A stretch of DNA of 64,000 bases from an uncultured Cohaesibacter sp. (GCF_963662805.1 NZ_OY759856.1:186001-250000), one strand, 5' to 3'; counted from the stretch's first letter, positions 9,156 to 17,731 are shown. Notes: generated by a model not told the origin, from the letters alone. Made by a program: numbers and translations.

Positions 9156-10355
9156 TTATCCTTTAACGGAGCCTGCAGTCAGGCCCTTTGTCATGAAGCG
9201 TTCCAGCCCCAGGAACAGGGCCATGATGGGCACGGTGGCGATCACCGCCCCGGCCATCAGATGCTGACGGGGCACTTCGGACGAATTGAGCATCGTCACA
9301 CCGCGCGTAAGAGTGAATTTTGAAGGATCATCAAGCAGCATGAAGGCGAGCAGGAACTCGTTCCATGCGATCATGAAGACATAGAGTGATACCGATGCGA
9401 GCGCTGGCAACGACAGCGGCAGGGTGATCTTCCAGATCACGCCCAGACGGCTGAGGCCATCCATCAGGCCCGCTTCCTCTACTTCCGCCGGAAGACCGCG
9501 GAAATAGCCTTGCAGCATGTAGAGCGCGACGGGAATCGTGGTTACCGGATAGATCAGCAACAATCCGAACAGCGAGTTCCTGAGGCCGAACATCGAAAAG
9601 GCCACATAGATCGGCAGAGCAAGCACAATCATCGGCACCATGTAGATGAGCAGGATCGAGCGCGACATCATCGCCTGTCCCTTGAAGCGCAACCGCGCAA
9701 CCGCGTAGGCACCCGGCACACTGAACAGCAGAGTTACCAGCACCGTCATAACCGCAACCAGCAGCGACGTCGTCAGATAGATGCCAAAATTGAACTGGGT
9801 GAACAGCTCCTCATAGGAGCGGAACAGATCCCAGCCCTTCCGCCAGTCAATGGAGAAGTCAAGCGGATTGAGCAACAGCTCCTGTTGTCCCTTTAGCGAG
9901 GTCATCACCATCACATAGAAGGGAACGACCACAATCGCGGTGAAGAAGACATAGCCGAAGCCTGTCAGAAACTTGACGATCGCTCCTTCGAACTGATGCC
10001 GCGTCAGGACACCCTTTGGCAGCCCGTCGATCATCGCCCGCAAGGGAAGATGAAGCGAGAGGACCAGAGCGATCACGCCAATGCCCTGTGCCACCGGCTT
10101 CAACCCGAGGGAAATGCCGAACGGCTGCATGAGACTGATGCCAAGCACCAGCACGAGGCTCACCAGAAGCCCCATCCAGCGATTGTCGAGATAGAGCGCC
10201 ACGTATGCGATGGCAACACCCTGCAGGATGGCGACAAGCCAGATCGGCCGGACCGGCAGGCCGGTCGAGAAGGCCATCAGGATCGTCAAACAGACAATCA
10301 CAGTGAGGCTCCACAAGATCCCGATGATCGGGGTAAGGATCAGTCCGTGTCTCAT
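9156..10355 (-). CDS. Sugar ABC permease, MalG-like with extra N-terminal membrane segments
   Basis: Second inner-membrane permease of the CUT1 importer, 399 aa. The canonical MalG-like part begins near residue 135 (GFGYVFFTAIVVVPFYVMVM) and includes the EAA loop VEEAGLMDGLSRLGVIWKITLP that docks on the ATPase. Ahead of it lie about 130 extra residues with roughly four more hydrophobic stretches (about 5-30, 38-56, 61-81, 90-104). Usual MalG proteins are about 280-300 aa, so this one is extended. The start codon overlaps the stop of the upstream permease gene (ATGA-type), which implies translational coupling. The role of the extra segments is unknown. Confidence 0.88.
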   Translation of the reverse strand: MRHGLILTPIIGILWSLTVIVCLTILMAFSTGLPVRPIWLVAILQGVAIAYVALYLDNRWMGLLVSLVLVLGISLMQPFGISLGLKPVAQGIGVIALVLSLHLPLRAMIDGLPKGVLTRHQFEGAIVKFLTGFGYVFFTAIVVVPFYVMVMTSLKGQQELLLNPLDFSIDWRKGWDLFRSYEELFTQFNFGIYLTTSLLVAVMTVLVTLLFSVPGAYAVARLRFKGQAMMSRSILLIYMVPMIVLALPIYVAFSMFGLRNSLFGLLLIYPVTTIPVALYMLQGYFRGLPAEVEEAGLMDGLSRLGVIWKITLPLSLPALASVSLYVFMIAWNEFLLAFMLLDDPSKFTLTRGVTMLNSSEVPRQHLMAGAVIATVPIMALFLGLERFMTKGLTAGSVKG

Positions 10356-11698
10356 AGCCCTTCCTCCCTGCTCATGAACCGGAAGAAGAAGAAGGAGAAG
10401 GCGAGCAGACAGGCGAAGATGACCACAGCCACGGCTGCACCCGCTCCGATGTTGGAAATGGCAAAGGCCTGCTCATAGACATTCACAGTCAGCGTACGCG
10501 TCCCGGCATTGCCGCCTGTCAGCAGGAAGATGTCGTCGAACTTGTTGAAAGTCCAGATGAAGCGCAACAGGAACAGCACCGACAGGATGCCCATCAGTTG
10601 CGGCAGCGACAGATAGTAGAATTTCTGGAAAGGCGACGCGCCATCCATATCCGCCGCCTCATACATGTCCGTATCGATGGACTGCATCCGCGCCAGAATG
10701 AACAGGAAGGACAGCGGGAAATATCGCCAGATTTCGAACACCGTCACCGAGAAGAGCGCCAGAGGACGCTCGCCAAAGAAGTTGATCGGCGTCGTAATCA
10801 GATCCATTTGCACCAGAAGCGCATTGAAGGATCCGGAGAAGGGATCAAGCAGCGTCACCCACGTGAAGGCCACCGCAATGACCGGTGCCACATAGGGGAA
10901 CAGGAACAGCCCACGCAGGATCCCCTGCCCGGTGAAGCTGTGATTGAGAATGAGGGCGGCCATCATCCCCACCACCAGCGCACCGATGGTGCCGACGATG
11001 GTGTAGAAGGATGTCACCCACAGCACGTCTAGGAATTCCGAGCTGTCAAAGACGGCCCTGAAATTGTCCCATGTGAAGGAGAAGCTCAGGAGATCGGACG
11101 TCGCGTCCCCTTCCATCACCGGCTCGGTATCACGGACATTGACGTCCCCGTCGAGAAAGACCTGATCGACCACGGCCGTGATCTGCAACCGTTCACGATG
11201 GCCCGGCTCCCAGTCACCGAGCGCACAGAAGAAGTCCTGCCCGTTGAGCGTACAGCGCGGATCAAGCTCGGGGATCGAAAGACCGGCTGGCCAGACATCG
11301 CGCATCGTGACGTTGGTAATCGGCTTTTCCTGCGAGGAGTTTTTGAGGCGATACTCGACCACCACCTCGTCACCGGGTGCCTTGGCCTTGCCCTTGATCC
11401 GTTCATAGACGTCAGGCGTCGTGGGCCTGAGGTCGCCCAGATTGATCGGCTTGGCTGAGATCCAGAAGATCGCCAGCAGTGGCAGGACGATCACCAGCGC
11501 AACACTGACGAGCGTCGGCATGAGCAACCCCCAGGCGAGACGCGCCTCGCGCTTGGCCAGGGGACCCGTTCCGGGCGGCTTTGACGCGACTGCGTGAAAC
11601 CTGCCGTTCCCGGAACCGGATTGAGTATCGGACATCGACATGAGAGAAAGCTCCAGAGCTGCATCGGGGTTTTCCCCCGATACAGGAATGGTCATCAT
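10352..11698 (-). CDS. Sugar ABC permease, MalF-like with DUF11-like periplasmic insert
   Basis: First inner-membrane permease of the importer, 448 aa. TM1 is at about 56-80 (LLMPTLVSVALVIVLPLLAIF). Residues about 105-178 then form an extracytoplasmic domain that reads like DUF11: VVVEYRLKNSS, ITNVTMRDVWPAGLS, a Cys149-Cys158 pair able to form a disulfide, and a W-x-PG turn before LQITAVV. The remaining segments are a normal MalF core with the EAA loop YEAADMDGASPFQKFYYLSLP. E. coli MalF also has a large periplasmic loop (P2) at a different point, so a binding-protein contact role is a reasonable inference. Starts at 11698 or 11695 are both possible. Confidence 0.88.
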   Translation of the reverse strand: MMTIPVSGENPDAALELSLMSMSDTQSGSGNGRFHAVASKPPGTGPLAKREARLAWGLLMPTLVSVALVIVLPLLAIFWISAKPINLGDLRPTTPDVYERIKGKAKAPGDEVVVEYRLKNSSQEKPITNVTMRDVWPAGLSIPELDPRCTLNGQDFFCALGDWEPGHRERLQITAVVDQVFLDGDVNVRDTEPVMEGDATSDLLSFSFTWDNFRAVFDSSEFLDVLWVTSFYTIVGTIGALVVGMMAALILNHSFTGQGILRGLFLFPYVAPVIAVAFTWVTLLDPFSGSFNALLVQMDLITTPINFFGERPLALFSVTVFEIWRYFPLSFLFILARMQSIDTDMYEAADMDGASPFQKFYYLSLPQLMGILSVLFLLRFIWTFNKFDDIFLLTGGNAGTRTLTVNVYEQAFAISNIGAGAAVAVVIFACLLAFSFFFFRFMSREEGL

Positions 11699-11700
11699 TT

Positions 11701-11721
11701 GAATTCGCTATGAGCGAATTC
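11701..11721 (-). other. Perfect intercistronic hairpin after the binding-protein gene
   Basis: Two 9-bp arms, GAATTCGCT and AGCGAATTC, around a 3-base loop fill most of the 28-base gap between the binding-protein stop and the first permease start. No T run follows. It most likely acts as an mRNA-stabilising or processing element that keeps binding protein in excess over permease (inferred by analogy with malE-malF). Confidence 0.6.
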
Positions 11722-11726
11722 GCGCA

Positions 11727-13091
11727 TTACTGAATTTTGGCAAGCTCTGCGTTGAGCTCGGCAACCGCTTCGTCGGCAGTGATCACGTCATCGGTGAACT
11801 TGCGGACGACCTGGTTGAAGATCTGGCTGTTGATCATCTTGGATGCCAGCGCCAGCTGACCTTCCTCGACACCCCACCGCTGGGCCACATCAAGACCGCC
11901 AACGATCTCGTTGATCATTTCGGCAGGATAGAGCTCGGCCAGCGGTTTGAAGCGGTTCACGCCAACCGGCAGCTTCGACCATTCGTCAATGAATTTGGTC
12001 GGATTGTCGGCATCACCGCGACGAACCGGGAACTTGCCTTCTGGCGCGATGGACAGGGTCTTGGTGTAACCTTCGTTCATCGAGTAGGTGATAAATTTCT
12101 GCGCCGCTTCGATGTCCGCATCAGACGAGATGCCGAAATAGCGCGTGTCACCCCAAGCAGCACCATCCGGGTTGGACGGACCGGCAAAGTTGGTGACGAT
12201 CCCGGTCTTGGAGGCCAACTCCGGGCTGGTCGGATCATCATTGATGGTCGGGGGAGCATCGTCGCGCAAACCGGCCAGTTCATCCAGAATGAACGGAGAC
12301 CAGATGATCATTGCTGCCTTGCCGGCAAAGTAAAGCTCGCGGGATTGTTTCCAGAAGAGTTCGCCCGGAGGAGAAGCCTTGACGATCGCCTTGTAGAATT
12401 CGAGCACTTCCTTGGTTTTCTTGGCATCAAGCTCTTTGAAGCCATCCGCATCAACCGGGGAGACGCCGTTGGCGAGGAAAACATGCTCGAGCACCTGGCT
12501 CATGAAGTTCTCGTCCACCTTGGTCGCTGCAACAAAGCCGTACATGTCCGGCGGATTGTGCAGGGCCTTCACGGCATCCAGAGCATCCGCATAGGTCGAC
12601 GGAGCCTTGAGGCCCTTGGCATCGAACAGGTCCTTGCGATAGATGATCATCTGCGTCCAGCCATCGACCGGAACGGAGGCATAGCCGCCTTCCACCGCTG
12701 CCATGTTGAGCGCGCCCGGTGCGAAGGTATCAACTCCAAGTCCCTCGATGACTTCTGTCGCAGCATCGGTATCAAGGATGCCCGCTTCGACCCACGGCAG
12801 CGCATATTGCAGGGTGTGATAGATCACGTCAGGCAAATCACCAGCTGCAAAGGCAGCCGTTGCGCGGGTACCCAGATCCTTCTCGGTGACTGGAATAACT
12901 TCAACCGGAATGCCGGTTTCCTTCTCGAAAGCCGCAGCCATTTCTTGCTGCTTGGCAAGCCGTGGCGTCTGTTCCTCCGTGGTCCAGAAGCGGATACCAT
13001 CCGCAGATGCCGTAACCGCCAGCATCCCCAGAGCTAGGGACGTGCCCACAAGAAGCCCGGTTGTCCGTTTCAGTCGCGATGAAAGTTTCAT
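11727..13091 (-). CDS. Extracellular sugar-binding protein of the CUT1 operon
   Basis: Periplasmic binding protein, 454 aa from ATG 13091. That start has AGG upstream (GGGAGGTTTGACA) and begins a clear signal peptide, MKLSSRLKRTTGLLVGTSLA, cut after TASA. An upstream in-frame start at 13154 would overlap the regulator's 3' end and bury the signal. The mature part is a type-2 periplasmic-binding fold of the MalE/UgpB sort (IRFWTTEEQTPRLAKQQEMA, IPVEVIPVTEKDLGTRATAA, DVIYHTLQYALPWVE, AAMIIWSPFILDELAGL). It is the first structural gene after the LacI regulator. Substrate is unknown; the glycosidase in the operon suggests a glycoside or glycosylated organic acid. Confidence 0.9.
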   Translation of the reverse strand: MKLSSRLKRTTGLLVGTSLALGMLAVTASADGIRFWTTEEQTPRLAKQQEMAAAFEKETGIPVEVIPVTEKDLGTRATAAFAAGDLPDVIYHTLQYALPWVEAGILDTDAATEVIEGLGVDTFAPGALNMAAVEGGYASVPVDGWTQMIIYRKDLFDAKGLKAPSTYADALDAVKALHNPPDMYGFVAATKVDENFMSQVLEHVFLANGVSPVDADGFKELDAKKTKEVLEFYKAIVKASPPGELFWKQSRELYFAGKAAMIIWSPFILDELAGLRDDAPPTINDDPTSPELASKTGIVTNFAGPSNPDGAAWGDTRYFGISSDADIEAAQKFITYSMNEGYTKTLSIAPEGKFPVRRGDADNPTKFIDEWSKLPVGVNRFKPLAELYPAEMINEIVGGLDVAQRWGVEEGQLALASKMINSQIFNQVVRKFTDDVITADEAVAELNAELAKIQ

Positions 13092-13128
13092 TGTCAAACC
13101 TCCCAATTCAACAGTGTGTTTATGGATG

Positions 13129-14202
13129 TCAGGATGGATGAACCGGCGGACCATCCGAGGCCCGCACGATCAGATTTGCAACTCCCAACTGTCGCAAGGT
13201 CTCGGGCGATGCCCCCCTGATGCGACGGATGAGAAGATCGGCAAGGCACTCTCCTGCCTGCCGGTTGTCGACGGAAAAACTGGTGAGCGGCGGATTGGCA
13301 AACTCGCCCTCGGATATTCCGTCGTAAGAAATGATGGACACGTCCCGCCCGATGGCGAGGCCACGCTTCTTGGCTGCCCGATAGACACCAAGGGCGGCCA
13401 TATCAACAGCACAGACAATTGCGGTCGGAGGCTCGGGCAAAGAGAGAAGAGCCTCACCCTCTCTTTCCCCTTCTGCCTCCGTCACCGCATCCCGGCGAAC
13501 ATAGGACGGCGTCACTTCAAGCCCGACCTTGGCCATTCCCCGCTCGAACCCTTCGAGCCGAAGCTTGGCATACATGTAGACCTCAAGCCCGTTGATGAAG
13601 CCGATGCGTCTATGCCCCAGTTCGAACAGACGGGCCACCGCCTGTTCCATGGCAAGCTCGCCCTCAATGTCGAACCAGCCGCACCACGTCGGGTCTCCTG
13701 TGCGTCCGAACATGATAAACGGGATGTCGTGCTCAATGAGATACTCGACGCGTGGATCCTTGACGCGCGTGCGGGGCAGGATGAAGCCATCCACCTTGCG
13801 CTCGTTGCTCAGCCGTTCGATGGTCTGAAGCACGCCTTCCGAATTCTGCGCGGTGGTGACAGTGAGGGTCCAGTTTTCCTGACTGGCCCGTTGGGAAATC
13901 CCGTCGATAAAGTTGGTCAGGAAGGGGCGGTGACTGCCGTGGCCACCAACGTTGAACACAAGCCCCATGGATCGCACAAGGCCAGTCCTGATGGCCTGCG
14001 CCTGCGCCATGGGCTTGTAGCCCATCCGCTGGGCGGCCTGCGCCACACGCACCTGTGTGCTCTGAGCAATATCGCTATAGCCATTGAGCGCCCGTGAAAC
14101 GGTGCTCTTGGACATGCCAAGTTCCTCGGCAACATCCTTGATGGTTATGCGAGTTTGTCTGCTCGTCGGCCTTGTTTCGACCTGTTCAGATGATTTCCTC
14201 AC
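13129..14202 (-). CDS. LacI-family transcriptional regulator of the glycoside operon
   Basis: LacI/GalR regulator with an N-terminal helix-turn-helix and hinge (ITIKDVAEELGMSKSTVSRALNG through MGYKP) and a periplasmic-binding-like effector domain (VRSMGLVFNVGGHG, VDGFILPRTRVKDPRVEYL, GHRRIGFINGLEVYMYAKLRLEGFERGM, SIISYDGI). GTG 14202 is preferred because GGGAGG lies 5-10 bases upstream; ATG 14217 is in frame but that ribosome-binding site would then be inside the gene. Three palindromic operators lie upstream. It is separated from the binding-protein gene by 37 bases, so it probably belongs to the same transcript and controls itself as well as the operon. Confidence 0.92.
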   Translation of the reverse strand: MRKSSEQVETRPTSRQTRITIKDVAEELGMSKSTVSRALNGYSDIAQSTQVRVAQAAQRMGYKPMAQAQAIRTGLVRSMGLVFNVGGHGSHRPFLTNFIDGISQRASQENWTLTVTTAQNSEGVLQTIERLSNERKVDGFILPRTRVKDPRVEYLIEHDIPFIMFGRTGDPTWCGWFDIEGELAMEQAVARLFELGHRRIGFINGLEVYMYAKLRLEGFERGMAKVGLEVTPSYVRRDAVTEAEGEREGEALLSLPEPPTAIVCAVDMAALGVYRAAKKRGLAIGRDVSIISYDGISEGEFANPPLTSFSVDNRQAGECLADLLIRRIRGASPETLRQLGVANLIVRASDGPPVHPS

Positions 14203-14230
14203 TTCGTCCTCCCACATTCAGGCTGATTTA

Positions 14231-14244
14231 CGAAACCGGTTTCG
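14231..14244. promoter_or_regulatory. LacI-type operator O1
   Basis: Perfect 14-bp palindrome CGAAACCGGTTTCG with the central CG-rich step typical of LacI-family operators. It lies 29 bases upstream of the regulator start, where bound repressor would block transcription. Confidence 0.75.
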
Positions 14245-14311
14245 GCAACAGCTCAAAAAGGCAGGAAAAGAAAATTTGTCACTATGTCGCAGACGCGAAG
14301 CGGAAGGTAAT

Positions 14312-14325
14312 CGAAATCGGTTTCG
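14312..14325. promoter_or_regulatory. LacI-type operator O2
   Basis: CGAAATCGGTTTCG, one base away from the perfect palindrome of O1 and O3. Centre-to-centre distance to O1 is 81 bases, close to eight helical turns. A GGAAACCGG half-site follows directly. Confidence 0.65.
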
Positions 14326-14398
14326 GAAACCGGCAACAGCCTGCCGCATGCGCGAAAACAAAATTTAGATGGGGAATCAAGCCATTGAACGAGACGTT

Positions 14399-14414
14399 GC
14401 GAAACCGGTTTCGC
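14399..14414. promoter_or_regulatory. LacI-type operator O3
   Basis: Perfect 16-bp palindrome GCGAAACCGGTTTCGC, sharing its 14-bp core with O1. Centre-to-centre distance to O2 is 88 bases. Three copies suggest DNA looping by a multimeric repressor. Confidence 0.7.
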
Positions 14415-14550
14415 ATCGCAAAAGACGCCTCACGACCGCGCCATGACAGGTGGTTGAAGCGCAAAGAAAAAACACTTCAGCCTGTGGATTCTTGATCCTG
14501 CAATCGCCTCAGCAAGGTATCCAGTTACCCATTAATTGGTCACCCGCAAC

Positions 14551-14596
14551 AAAAAAGAGAGCGTGCCGAGCGTCCATGAGAGCTCTGAGCACGCTC
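14551..14596 (-). terminator. Terminator of the nitrate assimilation operon
   Basis: On the minus strand, 28 bases after the nasA stop, arms GAGCGTGC and GCACGCTC enclose about 22 bases and are followed by TCTTTTTTG. This is a good rho-independent terminator closing the nrt-nir-nas transcript. The rest of the 14203-14623 gap holds the three operators and the regulator's promoter. Confidence 0.75.
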
Positions 14597-14623
14597 AGTC
14601 GAGGGCATTTCATCTGGTCCGGA

Positions 14624-17305
14624 TCACTCCGCCGCTTCCCGAGCCGTGTGATCGATGATCTGCTGGATCTCGGCTTTGCAGGAGCCGCAATTGGACCCTG
14701 CCTTGAGGCACTTACCAACCGCCTGAACCGTATCGCATCCCTTCTCGATCACCGCCGCCTCGATCTGCTTGTGCCCGACCGAATAGCACGAGCAGACGAT
14801 GGCCCCGATATCTGGCTGATCCATTCCGGCCCGGCCAGCAACGACCATATGGCGGCGCAAGGGCTCGTCATAGAGAGCCCGCAACAGATGAGCCGCCCAG
14901 CTGCGCGACACGCCGACCGGTTTCGGAGCCATGAAGAAGGCCCCATGCAACGCCCCGCCTTCAAAGGCCGCAACGCGGATCTGACCCGACTGGCGGTCGC
15001 GATAGTCGAGCAGACTGACAGCCGTTCCGGCACCCAAAAGGTCTTTCACCAGATCATCCGTCTCTTCGCACACGTCCTTGAAAGCCATTTCGACCTGCCA
15101 GCCTTCGGGGATGCGGGCAATCGCCCAATAATCGGCAGGAATGACCTCGGGGCGATGGCGCAAGACCGCAAAGCCATATTGCGCCATACGCACCGGAGCC
15201 ACAGACACGGCAGTGAGCTTGGAAGCAGGCTGGCCCGAATGCGGATCAGTCACCGCCCTGATCAAGGTATCAACGCGCCCGTTCGAGGCAAACTGGTCAT
15301 TCCAGTGGAAGGGCGCAAACACCTGCCCCTTTTGCACTCTCAGAGTGATCAATGCCCGCAGCAACACCGCACCATGGTCACTTTCCACCCGGACGATATC
15401 CGCATCACGCACCCCGAGCGCCAGCGCATCCTCGGGATTGATTTCAAGGAAAGGCTCCGCGATGTGCTGTGCAAGCCTTGGCGACTTACCCGTCCTTGTC
15501 ATCGTGTGCCACTGGTCCCTCAGACGCCCCGTGTTGAGCAGCAATGGTGTCTTGGCGCTTGTCGCCCGCGGCGCGACACTATCAACAGCGATGAAGCGTC
15601 CCCTGCGATCCGGTGTATAGAAGCCACCGTTGGCGAAAAAGCGCGTCTCACCGGGCTCGTCTCCAGCCCGATAGGGCCACTGGAAAGGCTCAAGCCGATC
15701 ATAGTCATCATCGCAAATGCCTGACAGGGCACCTATATCAAAATCCCGTTCCCCGTTATTCTCGAAGGCCGACAGTGCGGCATATTCAGCAAAGATCTCG
15801 GCGGACGACTGATAGGAAAAGGCCTCGCCGAATCCCATCCGACGCGCCACCTCAGCAACCTGCCACCAGTCGGGCCGCGCATCACCAGACGGCGCACGAA
15901 ACGGGCGTTGGCGAGAAATCCGGCGCTCCGAATTGGTCACCGTACCATCCTTCTCGCCCCAATCGGCAGCGGGTAGCAGAACATGACCATAAGCGGAAGT
16001 GTCCGTTTTCGTTTGCACCTCGGAAACGACGACAAACGGGCAGACCGACAGAGCTTCTGCCACCCGGTCCGCCTGAGGCATCGAGACGACCGGATTGGTC
16101 GACATGATCCAGAGCGCCTTGATCTTGCCCACCCGAACCGCTTCAAAAAGATCCACGGCCTTCAGACCTGGTCGCTCGGCAAGATTGGGTGCCTTCCAGA
16201 AGCGTTTCACCAGATCGCGATGGGCCGGATTGTTGATCTCCATATGCGAGGCGAGAAGATTGGCCAGCCCGCCGACCTCACGCCCACCCATGGCATTCGG
16301 CTGTCCGGTCACCGAGAAAGGCCCCATGCCTTCCTTGCCTATCCGACCCGTCGCCAGATGGCAGTTGATGATGGCATTCACCTTGTCCGTCCCGATGGCC
16401 GACTGGTTGACCCCCTGACTGTAGATGGTCACGGCCTTTTCGGTTTTCAGGAACAGATCATAATAGTCTTCCAGTAGAGGCGAAGGCAGCCCCGTCAACT
16501 CTTCGAGCTTGCCTAATGACGCCGCATCGGCTGCCTTCGCCAAGGCTTCTTCGAAGCCATTCGTGTGTGTCTCGATATAGTCCTTGTCGAGCGCCTCATA
16601 CCGCGCCAAATGTGCCAACAGGCCATTGAACAGGGCAACGTCACCATTCGGAGCGATGGGAAGATGAAGATCGCAGATATCTGCAGTCATCGTCCGGCGC
16701 GGATCGACCAGAACGATCTTCATCTCCGGCCGCTTTTCTTTGGCCGCAGCAATGCGCTGATAGAGCACCGGATGGCACCACGCAAGGTTTGACCCGACCA
16801 GCGTAATCAGATCGGCCTCTTCCAGATCCTCATAGATCCCCGGCACGGTATCCGAACCAAAGGCCCGGCGGTGCCCGGCCACCGATGAGGCCATGCAGAG
16901 ACGCGAATTGGTGTCGATATTGCCCGCGCCGACAAAGCCCTTCATCCATTTGTTGACGACGTAATAATCCTCGGTGAGGATTTGCCCGGCAGCATAGATC
17001 GCCACTGACTCCGGGCCATGTTCGGCGATGGCCGTACTGAATTTTTCCGCGACCAGATCAAGCGCGTCGTCCCAGCTCGAAGTCTCACCGTTGATCTTTG
17101 GGGTCAACAAGCGCCCGTCAAGACCGATGGTCTCGGCCAGAGCCGATCCCTTGGAACAGAGCCGCCCGAAATTGGCCGGATGATCCGGATCCCCTCTGAC
17201 TTCGATACCATCATCTGCTTTGTTCCGGACGATGACACCGCACCCGACCCCGCAATAGGGGCAAGTCGTGCGGATTTCGTCTTCTTTTGCTGATCGGTTC
17301 TGCAT
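14624..17305 (-). CDS. nasA: Assimilatory nitrate reductase catalytic subunit NasA
   Basis: Cytoplasmic molybdopterin enzyme (893 aa from ATG 17305) reducing nitrate to nitrite. The N-terminal [4Fe-4S] ligands are seen in CPYCGVGCG (from residue 15) and RLCSKG, followed by the bis-MGD domains (YSQGVNQSAIGTDKVNAI, GPFSVTGQPNAMGGREVGGL, SNPVVSMPQ) and the C-terminal molydopterin-dinucleotide-binding region (LLNTGRLRDQWHTMTRTG). A BFD-like [2Fe-2S] domain ends the protein (IVCSCYSVGHKQIEAAV, GKCLKAGSNCGSCKAE), as in the Klebsiella/rhizobial type. It is the last gene of the operon, 81 bases after nirD. A non-ATG start 9 bases upstream is possible but less likely. Confidence 0.95.
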   Translation of the reverse strand: MQNRSAKEDEIRTTCPYCGVGCGVIVRNKADDGIEVRGDPDHPANFGRLCSKGSALAETIGLDGRLLTPKINGETSSWDDALDLVAEKFSTAIAEHGPESVAIYAAGQILTEDYYVVNKWMKGFVGAGNIDTNSRLCMASSVAGHRRAFGSDTVPGIYEDLEEADLITLVGSNLAWCHPVLYQRIAAAKEKRPEMKIVLVDPRRTMTADICDLHLPIAPNGDVALFNGLLAHLARYEALDKDYIETHTNGFEEALAKAADAASLGKLEELTGLPSPLLEDYYDLFLKTEKAVTIYSQGVNQSAIGTDKVNAIINCHLATGRIGKEGMGPFSVTGQPNAMGGREVGGLANLLASHMEINNPAHRDLVKRFWKAPNLAERPGLKAVDLFEAVRVGKIKALWIMSTNPVVSMPQADRVAEALSVCPFVVVSEVQTKTDTSAYGHVLLPAADWGEKDGTVTNSERRISRQRPFRAPSGDARPDWWQVAEVARRMGFGEAFSYQSSAEIFAEYAALSAFENNGERDFDIGALSGICDDDYDRLEPFQWPYRAGDEPGETRFFANGGFYTPDRRGRFIAVDSVAPRATSAKTPLLLNTGRLRDQWHTMTRTGKSPRLAQHIAEPFLEINPEDALALGVRDADIVRVESDHGAVLLRALITLRVQKGQVFAPFHWNDQFASNGRVDTLIRAVTDPHSGQPASKLTAVSVAPVRMAQYGFAVLRHRPEVIPADYWAIARIPEGWQVEMAFKDVCEETDDLVKDLLGAGTAVSLLDYRDRQSGQIRVAAFEGGALHGAFFMAPKPVGVSRSWAAHLLRALYDEPLRRHMVVAGRAGMDQPDIGAIVCSCYSVGHKQIEAAVIEKGCDTVQAVGKCLKAGSNCGSCKAEIQQIIDHTAREAAE

Positions 17306-17386
17306 GGCTCTCAATGCTCTGATTCAAAGTCTGAAGGGGTCCGGAAGAAAAGGCCGACAGGAAGGATGGCCTTTTCTATTCTGTTG

Positions 17387-17731
17387 TCAGGCCGCGAAAA
17401 CAACCGGAGTAAGGCAAAGCTGGATGGCATCATCAACCAGCCGAACGGGAAAGACCTTTACCTGCCCGACATCGGCACCCATCGCCTCTCCTGTCTCCAG
17501 TGAGATTTCCCAGGCACAGACAGGGCAGGACACGCTCGCGTCGCTGACAATCCCCTCGCTGATCGGCCCGTCACAATTGGTGCAGACATCCTCAAGGGCA
17601 AAAACCCTGTCTTGAAAAGTGCGGAAGATGGCAATCTTCATCGACCCGTAAGCCACACGGCGGGCACCGCGCTGCGGAACATCGGAAAGGCGGCCGATTT
17701 CAGTCCAGATTTCATTGTTCATGTCCATCAC
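17387..17731 (-). CDS. nirD: Nitrite reductase small subunit NirD, with altered Rieske ligands
   Basis: Small subunit (114 aa) of NADH-dependent assimilatory nitrite reductase, a Rieske-like fold with IAIFRTFQDRVFALEDV and CAWEISLETGEA as family landmarks. The canonical CxH...CxxH cluster ligands are not there: the sequence reads C50-T-N-C53-D-G-P and C69-P-V-C72-A-W, so Asn52 and Cys72 stand where histidines are expected and four cysteines remain in two CxxC pairs. E. coli NirD has lost the cluster altogether; here a cysteine-only site is possible. Its start overlaps the nirB stop (ATGA), so the two are translationally coupled. Confidence 0.92.
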   Translation of the reverse strand: MMDMNNEIWTEIGRLSDVPQRGARRVAYGSMKIAIFRTFQDRVFALEDVCTNCDGPISEGIVSDASVSCPVCAWEISLETGEAMGADVGQVKVFPVRLVDDAIQLCLTPVVFAA

